DNA of 64,000 nt from Luteimonas mephitis DSM 12574 (GTDB taxonomy: Bacteria; Pseudomonadota; Gammaproteobacteria; Xanthomonadales; Xanthomonadaceae): assembly GCF_000422305.1 (NCBI RefSeq), contig NZ_KE383816.1, forward strand, positions 732,566 through 796,565, in the 5' to 3' direction. Below the pieces are notes generated by a model, which ran no database searches, was not told the origin of the DNA, and was given only the letters and a program-made list of their open reading frames with translations. The translations under genes were made by a program, and so were the position numbers. Positions 9,469 to 18,072 of the stretch are shown in pieces (positions within the stretch are counted from its first letter, which is position 1; each line of letters starts with the position of its first letter).

Positions 9469-9900
9469 ATGAAAGACGAAACCACCATCCGCTACCCACA
9501 GCTCGCCCGCGCGGTCATGCAGGCCCTCGCCCAGGTCAACCCCGCCATCGACGCGCTCGGGCTCGACCGCATGCTCCACCACCTGGTGGTCCTGCGCGCC
9601 TCGCAGATCAACGGCTGCGCCCACTGCGTGAAGATGCACACCCGCGAGGCGCGCGAGGACGGCGAGAGCAACGAGCGACTCGATCGCCTCGTGGTCTGGC
9701 GGCACGTCGACGACTACACGCCGCGCGAGAAGGCCGCGCTGGCGTTCACCGAGGCGATGACCCGGCTCGACGACCAGTCCGTGCTGCCGGAACTGCGTGC
9801 CGCGCTGCGCGAGCACTTCACCGAACAGGAGGTCGCCGCGCTCGGTGCGGACGTGGCGATGATCAACCTGTGGAACCGCATCTCCATCTCGAACCAGTGA
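9469..9900 (+). CDS. Carboxymuconolactone decarboxylase / AhpD-like protein
   Basis: 143 aa of the AhpD-like fold. The redox motif C-x2-C-x3-H is clear (CAHCVKMH, residues ~50-57), followed by the conserved EARE and the helix pair that ends INLWNRISI. Such proteins act as thiol peroxidases or their partners. The gene is followed after 10 bases by an ECF41 sigma factor; genes of this family are the classical partner and target of ECF41 sigma factors. A matching promoter lies upstream at 9402-9428. The ATG at 9469 is preferred over an upstream in-frame start that would read through the repeat. Confidence 0.9.
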   Translation: MKDETTIRYPQLARAVMQALAQVNPAIDALGLDRMLHHLVVLRASQINGCAHCVKMHTREAREDGESNERLDRLVVWRHVDDYTPREKAALAFTEAMTRLDDQSVLPELRAALREHFTEQEVAALGADVAMINLWNRISISNQ

Positions 9901-9910
9901 GCCCCGGCCC

Positions 9911-10822
9911 GTGACGATGCAAACCCGCGATGGCCTCGCGGCATTCGAGCAGGCCCGCCCCGGCCTGCTCGGCCTGGCCTACCGCATCCTCGGTTCGCGC
10001 ACAGATGCCGAGGATGCGGTGCAGGACACTTTCCTCAAATGGCAGGCCAACGACCGCGGCGGCGTCGACAACCCCGGCGCGTGGCTGACCACGGTGTGCA
10101 CGCGCCACTGCCTCGATCTCCTGCGTTCGGCCGACCGCGCGCGCGTGGAATACGTCGGCCCGTGGCTGCCGGAACCGGTGCAGACCGCCAACGACGATAC
10201 GATCGAGCACGCGACGCCCGAGCACGCCAGCGCGCTGGCCTCCTCGCTCACCACCGCCTTCCTGCTGGCCCTGCAGCGGCTCACGCCGAAGGAGCGCGCG
10301 GCCTACCTGCTGCACGAGATCTTCGACATGCCCTACCCCGAGGTCGCGCGCACGCTCGACCTGCAGGAACCGGCGTGCCGGCAGCTGGTGACGCGTGCGC
10401 GCGCGCACATCGAACGGGCGAAGGTGCGGCACGTCACCCCGCGGGAACGGCAGCGCCGGCTGCTCGCCGCGTTCGGCACCGCCATCGCCACCGGCTCGGT
10501 CGATGCGCTCGCCGGCCTGCTGTCCGACGACGTGCGCCTGTCGGCGGACGGCGGCGGCAGGGTGTCCGCCGCGCGCCGCGTGATGCACGGGCCGGCGGAA
10601 GTGCTGCGTTTCATCCAGGCCGGCCTGCACGCGTGGTGGGCGTCGGGACAGCTGGAGGAAGCGACGATCAACGGCAACCGCGGCTTCCTGTTCCGCGACG
10701 GCGGCGACATCAACGCAACGGTGTCCTTCGCCTACGACGAGGCCGGCCTGCTCACCGACGTGTTCATCATGCGCAACCCGGACAAACTGGCGCGGATCGA
10801 GACTGCCCTCCCGCTCACCTGA
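9911..10822 (+). CDS. sigJ: ECF41 (SigJ-like) sigma factor with SnoaL-like C-terminal domain
   Basis: 303 aa. Residues ~10-80 are sigma region 2 (AYRILGSRTDAEDAVQDTF), ~120-175 sigma region 4 HTH (LTPKERAAYLLHEIF), and ~185-300 a SnoaL-like NTF2 domain. Three hallmarks of group ECF41 are present: WLPEP in the linker, DGGGR (the DGGGK-type motif) in the extension and NPDKL near the C-terminus. In this group the C-terminal domain both supports and restrains activity, replacing an anti-sigma factor. GTG at 9911 or ATG at 9917 could start it. It is transcribed with the AhpD-like gene upstream, its probable target. Confidence 0.93.
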   Translation: MTMQTRDGLAAFEQARPGLLGLAYRILGSRTDAEDAVQDTFLKWQANDRGGVDNPGAWLTTVCTRHCLDLLRSADRARVEYVGPWLPEPVQTANDDTIEHATPEHASALASSLTTAFLLALQRLTPKERAAYLLHEIFDMPYPEVARTLDLQEPACRQLVTRARAHIERAKVRHVTPRERQRRLLAAFGTAIATGSVDALAGLLSDDVRLSADGGGRVSAARRVMHGPAEVLRFIQAGLHAWWASGQLEEATINGNRGFLFRDGGDINATVSFAYDEAGLLTDVFIMRNPDKLARIETALPLT

Positions 10823-10864
10823 GCGAGCGCAGCCGCCCACAACGGGCATGCCGGACGCTGGTGC

Positions 10865-12190
10865 CTAGCCCAGCAACTGCAGGACGCGGTACGCCGCAGC
10901 GATGGCCATGATCGCGATGCCCACCTTCGCAGCTTGAATCCCGAACTCCCGTTCGAGCCCCGCGACCAGACGCAGCGCGGCCAGCAACAGCGCCGCCTGG
11001 CAAACGAAGTGGATGCGCCCCCCGGACGCATAGACTGTTGGAGAAAACCCCATCGCGCCGAGCGATGCGAGGCCGAGCAGGAGCGTCGCAAGCACAGCCT
11101 TCCACTCGCGCAGTGCATGCCACGACGCGACCACGACTGCCATCACCACGCAGGCCACCGAAAATGCGGACCATGCCGCCAGCGCGTAAGCACGCGCCGA
11201 GCTCGCTGCCGCGCCGTCCAGGCGCTGCAGCGCATGGAGCCCGTGCGAACCCGCCTCCCCCATGCCCAGCGCATGCGCGACATGGCCAAGCAGCAGGACT
11301 CCAAGCACTACCAACATGGTTGATTTGGATACCTTGCCCACCGGAGCACGAACCACCAGAACCAGTGCCATCACGACCAGCGCTGCCACCAGCAGATTCT
11401 GCGGGTCGGTGACGCTTTCGGACACCAGCCCGAATCCCATCGCCAGCTTGTCGGCGATGCCGAGTGACTCGAAATCCGGGAACCGCAGTGCCTGTTCGTC
11501 CAGGTAGCGTCGATGCGAACCCGGCGCGGTGAAGACCACCAGCGCATTGGCGGCCATGAACGCGACCTGCGCCACATCCCAGCGCCGCCAGCGGTGCTGC
11601 ATCACCAGCGCCCCCAGCAACAGGAACGCGGCCGGCAGCAGCGCCATTGCAACCTGTTCGTTGTACATCGCCGCGCCCGACGCCAACAGGCACAGGAAGC
11701 GCGCGAATGGGCCGCGATCCCTAGGCTCGACGAACGCGAGCATGCCGTACAGCCCCAGCGCCGCCGTCCACAGGTAATTCACCGAACCAGTCATCCACCA
11801 CGCCGCGGTATACAGCAGGTGTGGCGAGACCAGCATCAGCAGCGCGAACGCGAGCGATGTGGTGACAGCGGCCGGCTTCCCGGTCGAGGCCAGCGCCAAT
11901 CTTCCGGCCGAATGGCAGAACAGCAGCAGCATCGCCGCGTTGATCATCCGCCACGCCCAGGGATGGTTGATCACCAGCACCAACGCCGCCTCGACAGGGA
12001 TTCGTCCCGACCACTGCACGTAGCGCGAGACGAGGAACCCGGTCAGCGACTGGTGATCCAGCGCCCTGGCAAACCAGGCATCGTCAGCGACGAGGCCATG
12101 GCCGAGCGCGACCACATGCAGCACGATGATCGTCAGCACCACCGCGAGCAGGCAGATCCGGCCCATGTGACGGTCGAACCAGGACCTCAT
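10865..12190 (-). CDS. Polytopic membrane protein, DUF6056/DUF3329-like
   Basis: 441 aa with about ten or more hydrophobic helices. Near the N-terminus is DDAWFARAL followed by YVQWSGRIP, the ADD...WxGR signature of bacterial DUF6056/DUF3329 proteins, which resemble GT-C glycosyltransferases or O-antigen modification flippases. No catalytic motif beyond the acidic DD pair can be named. The start (12190) overlaps the stop of the upstream gene (ATGA, 12187-12190), making a two-gene operon. Possible role in surface polysaccharide modification is inference. Confidence 0.7.
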   Translation of the reverse strand: MRSWFDRHMGRICLLAVVLTIIVLHVVALGHGLVADDAWFARALDHQSLTGFLVSRYVQWSGRIPVEAALVLVINHPWAWRMINAAMLLLFCHSAGRLALASTGKPAAVTTSLAFALLMLVSPHLLYTAAWWMTGSVNYLWTAALGLYGMLAFVEPRDRGPFARFLCLLASGAAMYNEQVAMALLPAAFLLLGALVMQHRWRRWDVAQVAFMAANALVVFTAPGSHRRYLDEQALRFPDFESLGIADKLAMGFGLVSESVTDPQNLLVAALVVMALVLVVRAPVGKVSKSTMLVVLGVLLLGHVAHALGMGEAGSHGLHALQRLDGAAASSARAYALAAWSAFSVACVVMAVVVASWHALREWKAVLATLLLGLASLGAMGFSPTVYASGGRIHFVCQAALLLAALRLVAGLEREFGIQAAKVGIAIMAIAAAYRVLQLLG

Positions 12191-12705
12191 TGCGGAGCTC
12201 CCACCCGGCACGGTATCGGCAGCAGGACCCTCGTGCCGGCTTCGTCGTAGGCGATATGAAGCGCGCCGGGCCGGATCGCGGGATCGGCGGCCGCCACGTC
12301 GAGCGATGCGGTGAAGCCCACGCCGTAATACCGCAGCTTGTCGCCCAGCTGGCGATTCAAGTGTTCGCTGATGTCCTCGCGATCGAGCAGCGTCGTCTTC
12401 AGCGCACGCGCCTGGCCGCCTTCGTCCTCCACCAGCACCACCCGTACCGAGCGACGCGACCTGTCGCGCCCTTCGCGTGCGACCCAGCCGATGGCTGCGA
12501 GCTTTTTTCCGTTCGACCAGCACTCTTCCATGCGGTACCGGAAACCCTTCGCGTCGCCTGCCTGGAAGCCACTGATGTCAACGGTCGGCGCGGCGTTGTC
12601 GCGCTGGAACATCAGCGCATAGAACGCGCCCAGCACCAGTGCGCAGGTCGGCAGGAGGATATCGACGAGGAGCCGGGCGCGCTTCGCCCGATCAGCTTGG
12701 TTCAT
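12187..12705 (-). CDS. Hypothetical membrane-anchored protein
   Basis: 172 aa (175 if the ATG at 12714 is used). One N-terminal TM helix (LLVDILLPTCALVLGAFYAL) is followed by a soluble ~130-residue domain with no motif I recognise; it contains two Cys (EECWSNG and IPCRVG) that could form a disulfide in the periplasm. It is translationally coupled to the polytopic membrane protein downstream, so the two probably work together. Confidence 0.7.
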   Translation of the reverse strand: MNQADRAKRARLLVDILLPTCALVLGAFYALMFQRDNAAPTVDISGFQAGDAKGFRYRMEECWSNGKKLAAIGWVAREGRDRSRRSVRVVLVEDEGGQARALKTTLLDREDISEHLNRQLGDKLRYYGVGFTASLDVAAADPAIRPGALHIAYDEAGTRVLLPIPCRVGAPQ

Positions 12706-12745
12706 ACCGGGCATCGTACCGACACGGCCCTGCCGGGAACCAGTG

Positions 12746-12767
12746 CGGGATGGCGATTGCCATCCCG
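12746..12767 (-). terminator. Hairpin downstream of the M3 peptidase gene
   Basis: Perfect 9-bp stem (CGGGATGGC, loop GATT, GCCATCCCG) 26 bases after the peptidase stop on the minus strand. There is no T-tract, so it may be a weak or Rho-assisted terminator or an mRNA end stabiliser. Confidence 0.4.
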
Positions 12768-12792
12768 ACCGGTGTCATTCAGGTCAGCTGCC

Positions 12793-14952
12793 CTACTTCA
12801 GCCCGCGACTCTCCAGCAGCGGCTCGACGCTCGGATCCTTGCCGCGGAAGTCGCGGTAGAGGGTGGCGAGGTCGACGGTGTTGCCGCGCGACAGGATCTT
12901 GTCGCGGAACACCTGGCCGTTCTCGGCGGTCATGCCGCCGTGCTCCTTGAACCATTCGAACGCGTCGTCGTCGAGCACCTCGGACCAGAAGTAGGCGTAG
13001 TAGCCGGCCGAATAGCCGCCGCCCCAGATGTGGTCGAAGTAGCTGGTGCGGTAGCGTGGCGGCACTTCCGGCAGGTCGACCTTGAAGCGCTTCAGCGCAT
13101 CGGCCTCGAACTTGTCCACGTCCTGCAGCGGCGCGTCGGCCGGCAGCGTGTGCCAGGCCATGTCGAGCAGCGCGGCCGAGAGGTATTCGGTGGTCGCGTA
13201 GCCCTGGTTGAAGGTGCGCGACTTCTTGATCTTGTCGACCAGCGCCTGCGGCATCGGTTCGCCGGTCTCGTAGTGCTTGGCGTAGTTGGCGAACACCTTG
13301 GGGTCGGTGGCCCAGTGCTCGTTGAACTGCGACGGGAACTCGACGAAGTCGCGCGAGGTGCTGGTGCCGGAGATCGACGGGTACTTCACGTCCGAGAACA
13401 TGCCGTGCAGCGCGTGGCCGAACTCGTGGAACATCGTGGTCACGTCGTCGAACGACAGCAGCGCCGGCTGGCCGGGTGCGGGCTTGGTGAAGTTGGCGAC
13501 GTTGTAGACCACCGGCTTGGTGCCGGTCAGGCCGTTCTGGTCGACGAACACGTCCATCCACGCGCCGCCGGACTTGCTGTCGCGCTTGTAGTAGTCGGTG
13601 TAGAACAGCGCCAGCGAGCTGCCGTCCTTGTCGAACACCTCGAACACGCGCACGTCCGGGTTGTACACCGGGATGTCCTTGCGCTCCTTGAAGCTGATGC
13701 CGTAGAGCTGGTTGGCGGCGAAGAACACGCCGTTCTGCAGCACGTTGTCGAGTTCGAAGTAGGGCCTGATCTGCGCCTCGTCGAGGTCGTACTGCGCCTT
13801 GCGCACCTGCTCGGCGTAGAAGTCCCAGTCCGATGCGGCCAGCTTGAAGCCTCCGTTCTGTGCGTCGATCACCTTCTGCATCTCGGCGATCTCGCTGCGC
13901 GCCTTGGCGGTCGCCGCCGGCACGGTGTCGGTCAGCAGCTTGAGCGCGTTGGCCGGCGTCTTGGCCATCTGGTCGCCCAGCTGGTAGGCGGCGAAGGTGT
14001 CATAGCCCAGCAACTTGGCCTTCTGCGCGCGCAGCTGCGCCAGGCGCTGGATGGTCTTGCGGGTGTCGTTCTCGTCGTTGTGCTCGGTGCGCGTTTCCGA
14101 GGCGTCGAGGATCTTCGCGCGCAGGTCGCGGTCCTTCAGCGACGCCAGCACCGGCTGCTGGGTAGTGTTCTGCAGCGCGAACAGCCACTTGCCGTCGAGC
14201 TTGCGCGCCTTGGCGTCCTGCGCCGCTGCGGCGAGATCGCCTTCGGACAGGCCGTCCAGCTTCGCCTTGTCGTCCACCACCACCGCGCCCTTGGCGGCGG
14301 CGGCGACCAGCATCGTGTGGAACTTCGTCGACAGCGAGCTTTCCTCGACGTTGAGCTTGCGCATCGTCGCCTTGTCGGCGTCGGACAGCTGCGCGCCGGC
14401 GCGCACCAGGTCGTCGTAGTCGCGCTCGACCAGGCGCTTCTGCACCGGATCGAGGTCGAGCTTGTCACGCTGGTCGTAGATCGCCTTGACGCGTTCGAAC
14501 AGCTTGGGATCGAGGTTGATCTCGTCCTGGTGCGCGGCGAGCTTCGGCGCGATCTCTTCCTGGATCTTCTGCCGCGCATCGTTGGTGTCGGCCTGCACGA
14601 GGCCGAAGAAGACGCGGGCGACGCGGCCGAGGGTCTCGCCGCTCTTCTCCATCGCCACGATGGTGTTGTCGAACGTCGCCGGCTCCGGGTTGTCGGCGAT
14701 CTGGCGCATCTCGGCCAGGTGCTGCTTCATGCCCTCCTCGAAGGCCGGCATGTAGTCGGCGTCCTTGATCTTGTCGAACGGCGGCGCCTGGAACGGCAGG
14801 GTGCTGGCGACCAGCAGCGGGTTCTCGGAGGCGGCGGGGGTCACGGCGGCGGTTTCTGCCTTCGGTTCGGGGGACTGGGATTCGGGGGCCTGGCCGTTGC
14901 ACGCCGCGAGGGCGAGGGTCACGGCGGCGGCGAGCGCGAGCGGTCGCGTCAT
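12793..14952 (-). CDS. dcp: M3-family peptidyl-dipeptidase, lipoprotein (Dcp-like)
   Basis: 719 aa, close to the Dcp/OpdA length. An N-terminal lipobox (LALAAC, Cys ~18) predicts a membrane-anchored periplasmic form. The metallopeptidase motif HEFGH lies near residue 507, followed by ALHGMFSD and the third ligand Glu in SRDFVEFPSQ. The C-terminus has the family HIWGGGYSAGYYAY substrate-binding motif. It removes C-terminal dipeptides from peptides. It sits next to the D-amino-acid/peptide scavenging block and may supply it, though it is probably a separate transcript. Confidence 0.93.
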   Translation of the reverse strand: MTRPLALAAAVTLALAACNGQAPESQSPEPKAETAAVTPAASENPLLVASTLPFQAPPFDKIKDADYMPAFEEGMKQHLAEMRQIADNPEPATFDNTIVAMEKSGETLGRVARVFFGLVQADTNDARQKIQEEIAPKLAAHQDEINLDPKLFERVKAIYDQRDKLDLDPVQKRLVERDYDDLVRAGAQLSDADKATMRKLNVEESSLSTKFHTMLVAAAAKGAVVVDDKAKLDGLSEGDLAAAAQDAKARKLDGKWLFALQNTTQQPVLASLKDRDLRAKILDASETRTEHNDENDTRKTIQRLAQLRAQKAKLLGYDTFAAYQLGDQMAKTPANALKLLTDTVPAATAKARSEIAEMQKVIDAQNGGFKLAASDWDFYAEQVRKAQYDLDEAQIRPYFELDNVLQNGVFFAANQLYGISFKERKDIPVYNPDVRVFEVFDKDGSSLALFYTDYYKRDSKSGGAWMDVFVDQNGLTGTKPVVYNVANFTKPAPGQPALLSFDDVTTMFHEFGHALHGMFSDVKYPSISGTSTSRDFVEFPSQFNEHWATDPKVFANYAKHYETGEPMPQALVDKIKKSRTFNQGYATTEYLSAALLDMAWHTLPADAPLQDVDKFEADALKRFKVDLPEVPPRYRTSYFDHIWGGGYSAGYYAYFWSEVLDDDAFEWFKEHGGMTAENGQVFRDKILSRGNTVDLATLYRDFRGKDPSVEPLLESRGLK

Positions 14953-15122
14953 GGAACGGACTCCTGTGGGAGGCGATGGGCCGGAAGCCGCACAGGGTAG
15001 CGCCCGGGTCGGGGACGGGCATGTGCAATTGGTTCAGGCGGCCGTTCAGCAATCGCCGGGGCATCGCACCGCGCCTGCACGGACGCCCGGCGCGGCGGCG
15101 CGCCGGGGCCCGCCTGCGGCAC

Positions 15123-16733
15123 TCAGTCGCCGTGCACCGGGGTGAACAGCAGGTCCTGGTAGTCGTAGCTGAAGTCGGCCAGCGGCGAGACCGCCTTCAT
15201 CGTGATGCGCGCGACCTTGCCTTCGGCATCGAGGTTGAAGGTGACGTAGGCTGGCTCGATGGCCGAATCGTCCCAGCGCGCGATGAAGGTGTCGTACTGG
15301 TGATGCTCCAGCGTGCCGGCCATGTTCGGCGATTGCAGGAAGTCGATGCGCAGCCCGGGCCTGCCGCCGCCCTGCCCGTCGTGGGTGATCGCGATCGGTC
15401 CGTACCAGCTGTCCGCGTAGCGGCCGGCGTACTGCGCCAGCGCCAGCGACGGCCGGGTCTGCGCACGCTTGCCCGCGGTGGTGGCGTCGAGCGCGGCCAC
15501 GCCTGCGGCGAGGCGGCTGTCGTTCCATTCGCCGAACGCGGCGACCCAGTCGCGCTTCGGGAAGCCCAGGTAGTGATCGAGCAGCTCGTTCATCACGCCG
15601 CGCATCACCGGGTAGTCCTCGGAGCTCATCTGCAGCGAGAAACCAAGCTTGTGGTCCGGCACCAGCACGACCATGGTCAGCACGCCGAACACCGCGCCGC
15701 CGTGCTGCACGGTCTTCACCCCGCGATAGTCCTGCACGCTCCAGCCCAGCGCGTAGCTGGAGAACTGCGGCGTCATGTCGCTGATCGGCGGCGGGTAGGC
15801 GCGTACCGGGGTGAGCACCTGCGGCGTCCACATCTCGCGCGCGCTGGCTTCGCTGTACAGGCGCTTGCCTTCGCCGCCCGGCAGCGCCCCATGCGCTAGC
15901 TGGACCTGCAGCCAGCGCGCGAGGTCGTTCGCGCTCGACGACAGCCCGCCGGCGGGGGCCGCGACCTGGCCCAGGCCCTCGCGCTCGGGCAGCACGACCT
16001 GGGTGCCGAGGCCGCGCACGCGGCCGTCGATGCGCGCGTGCGGATGCGCGCGGTTGGGATTGGCGAAGCGCGCGGCTTCGTCGCTGACCGAGTCTTCCAT
16101 CCCGGCGGCGCGGAACACGCGGTCGCGGATGAAGCTCTCCCAGCTTTGCCCGCTGACCGTCGCGATCAACTCTCCGGCAACGACATACAGGATGTTGTCG
16201 TACGCGTAGCCGCTGCGGAAGCTGGTGGCCGGCGCGATGTGGCGCAGCGCGCGCACCACGTCGGCGCGGCTGCGGCTGGTGCGCGGCACGTACAGCAGGT
16301 CGCCCGCGCCCAGGCCCAGGCCGCTGCGGTGGACCAGCAGGTCGCGCACGGTCATCTCGCGCGTGACCCACGGGTCATGCATGCGGAAATCGGGCAGGTG
16401 GTCGATGACCTTGTCGTCCCAGCCCAGCTTGCCTTCGTCGACGAGGATGGCGATTGCCGCCGTGGTCACCGCCTTGCCGGTGGATCCGGTCGGGAAGATG
16501 GTGTCTGCGTCGACCCGTTCCGGCGAACCGAGCTTGCGCACGCCGTAGCCCTTTGCGTGCACCACTTTTCCATCCTCGACGATGGCCACCGCGAAGCCCG
16601 GCGTGCCGTAGGCCTGCATCGCCGCTTCGACGCGTGCGTCCAGGCCTGGCGGCGGCGCGGCGAGCGCGCTCGTGGCGAGCAGCAACGTCGCGGCAGCGAC
16701 AGACTGCAAGCATTTCGAGATGGAAAGCATCAT
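15123..16733 (-). CDS. Serine hydrolase, beta-lactamase class C/PBP4-like, with DUF3471-like C-terminus
   Basis: 536 aa with a signal peptide (cleavage after ALAAP, ~26). Penicillin-binding motifs are present: SxxK as STGK (in TGSTGKAV), YxN as YDN (in GYAYDNILY) and HGG as the third-motif equivalent (QHGGAVFG). The last ~100 residues resemble the DUF3471 beta domain that follows such enzymes. Family members are D-aminopeptidases, DD-carboxypeptidases or esterases in the periplasm. It is the downstream-most minus-strand gene of the peptide/D-amino-acid block, separated from the next gene by repeat family A. A second ATG lies one codon in. Confidence 0.85.
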   Translation of the reverse strand: MMLSISKCLQSVAAATLLLATSALAAPPPGLDARVEAAMQAYGTPGFAVAIVEDGKVVHAKGYGVRKLGSPERVDADTIFPTGSTGKAVTTAAIAILVDEGKLGWDDKVIDHLPDFRMHDPWVTREMTVRDLLVHRSGLGLGAGDLLYVPRTSRSRADVVRALRHIAPATSFRSGYAYDNILYVVAGELIATVSGQSWESFIRDRVFRAAGMEDSVSDEAARFANPNRAHPHARIDGRVRGLGTQVVLPEREGLGQVAAPAGGLSSSANDLARWLQVQLAHGALPGGEGKRLYSEASAREMWTPQVLTPVRAYPPPISDMTPQFSSYALGWSVQDYRGVKTVQHGGAVFGVLTMVVLVPDHKLGFSLQMSSEDYPVMRGVMNELLDHYLGFPKRDWVAAFGEWNDSRLAAGVAALDATTAGKRAQTRPSLALAQYAGRYADSWYGPIAITHDGQGGGRPGLRIDFLQSPNMAGTLEHHQYDTFIARWDDSAIEPAYVTFNLDAEGKVARITMKAVSPLADFSYDYQDLLFTPVHGD

Positions 16734-16764
16734 GACCTCCTGGACAACTCCGCGTTATGGGCTT

Positions 16765-16896
16765 CCTTCTCCCTCCGGGAGAAGGTGCCCGAAGGGCGGA
16801 TGAGGGAAGGCACCATCAGATCGCCGGAAACCGTCGGTACTGATGACTCCTTCCCTCATCCGGCGCTACGCGCCACCTTCTCCCGGAAGGAGAAGG
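16765..16896 (-). repeat. Intergenic inverted repeat, family A copy 2
   Basis: Same structure as the copy at 9259-9390: two ~42-base inverted arms each with an inner palindrome. It occupies the gap between the APC-like transporter stop and the serine hydrolase start, both on the minus strand. Confidence 0.85.
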
Positions 16897-16962
16897 AATC
16901 GCTGCAACCGGTACGTGGCGAGCCCTGCGGCAAAGCCACGGTTTCACGGGAAAAGTACCTGC

Positions 16963-18072
16963 TTACGTCGCTGCAACACGATGCGGCCGGCGCCACAGCA
17001 GCCACACGCCCCAGGTCATCAGCGGCAGCACGTAAATCGCCAGGAACACCCAGGTCAGCGTGCCGTAACCTTTCGCGATCAGCTCGACCAGGCCCACGGC
17101 GCTGGCGGCGTATACCGCGACCAGCATCACGCCCACCGCGATTGCCGGGCGCAGCGCCTGCGGCATCGGCCGCCGTCGCTCCTCGTACGCTTTCGCCACC
17201 CGTTCGTTGATCGCGTGCAGCAGCGCCACCCCGGTGTCCACCAGGGTCAGCATCACCGCCAGCTGGAACGCCCACTCGAACCACGGCGCGTGCAGCTTCG
17301 CCAGCAGGAACGCCGACGGCAGGGCCTCGGCGCCGATCTCGTGGTACCAGCCCATCATCGCGATGTAGAACACCACGCCAGGCGCCATGCCCAGCGGCCC
17401 GGCGAGCGCGCCGGCGACCAGCGCCTCGCGGCGACGGCCGAGATGGCGGATGCAGAACAGCACCGCGGGAATCGTGGCGACGTTGTAGCCGGCATAGGTG
17501 ACGCCGGCGGCGAACCACTCGCCGGTGACCGGCACCGACGCGAAGTTGGCTTCGATGCGGTCGCCGAAGGCGAGCACGCTCCACGCCACGAACACGAAGT
17601 AGACCAGGTACAGGTAGCCCACCGACACGGTCAGGAATTTCTCGATCACCGCGCTGTTGAAGACCAGCATCGCGCCTGTGGCGGCGATCATGCACAGCGA
17701 ACCGGCCAGCCTCGGCAGCCCGAACAGGCTGTGGACGATCTCGCCCGCGGCCGCGCCCATGACCGCCAGGATCACGATCATCAGCAGGAAATAGCCGATC
17801 TCGAACACGAACCAGCCGCGGCCGAGCAGCAGCTTGAAGAACGAGCGGTAGTCGTAGGCGCGCGCGACCCGCGCCAGCTCGAAGCTGGCCATCAGCACCG
17901 CGCTCCACACCAGCATGCTCACCACCATGCCCAGCAGGCCGCCCCACGGCCCGGCGGGCAGGAAGAACTCGACCAGTTCGCGCCCGGTGGCGTAGCCGCC
18001 GGCGATCACCGCCGCCTGGAACACGAAGCCCGGCAACAGGTAGCGCTGGAACCACGTGGCGGGGCCGCTCAT
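16963..18072 (-). CDS. APC-superfamily-like membrane transporter (YkvI-like)
   Basis: 369 aa with about ten TM helices. The first helix carries VIAGGYATGRE, a glycine-rich break like that of APC-fold amino-acid symporters, and it resembles the YkvI family. The start at 18072 overlaps the upstream DgcN-like stop (ATGA, 18069-18072), so the two are translationally coupled; an alternative ATG is at 18081. Placement in the TonB receptor-DgcN operon suggests it imports an amino acid or small peptide across the inner membrane, perhaps D-Glu; this is inference. Confidence 0.75.
   Translation of the reverse strand: MSGPATWFQRYLLPGFVFQAAVIAGGYATGRELVEFFLPAGPWGGLLGMVVSMLVWSAVLMASFELARVARAYDYRSFFKLLLGRGWFVFEIGYFLLMIVILAVMGAAAGEIVHSLFGLPRLAGSLCMIAATGAMLVFNSAVIEKFLTVSVGYLYLVYFVFVAWSVLAFGDRIEANFASVPVTGEWFAAGVTYAGYNVATIPAVLFCIRHLGRRREALVAGALAGPLGMAPGVVFYIAMMGWYHEIGAEALPSAFLLAKLHAPWFEWAFQLAVMLTLVDTGVALLHAINERVAKAYEERRRPMPQALRPAIAVGVMLVAVYAASAVGLVELIAKGYGTLTWVFLAIYVLPLMTWGVWLLWRRPHRVAAT

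Noticed and set aside
12190..15000. Plus-strand frame of 936 codons opposite the M3 peptidase
   Set aside because: The minus strand encodes a full M3 peptidase with HEFGH. The plus frame is rich in Arg, Val and His without domain pattern.
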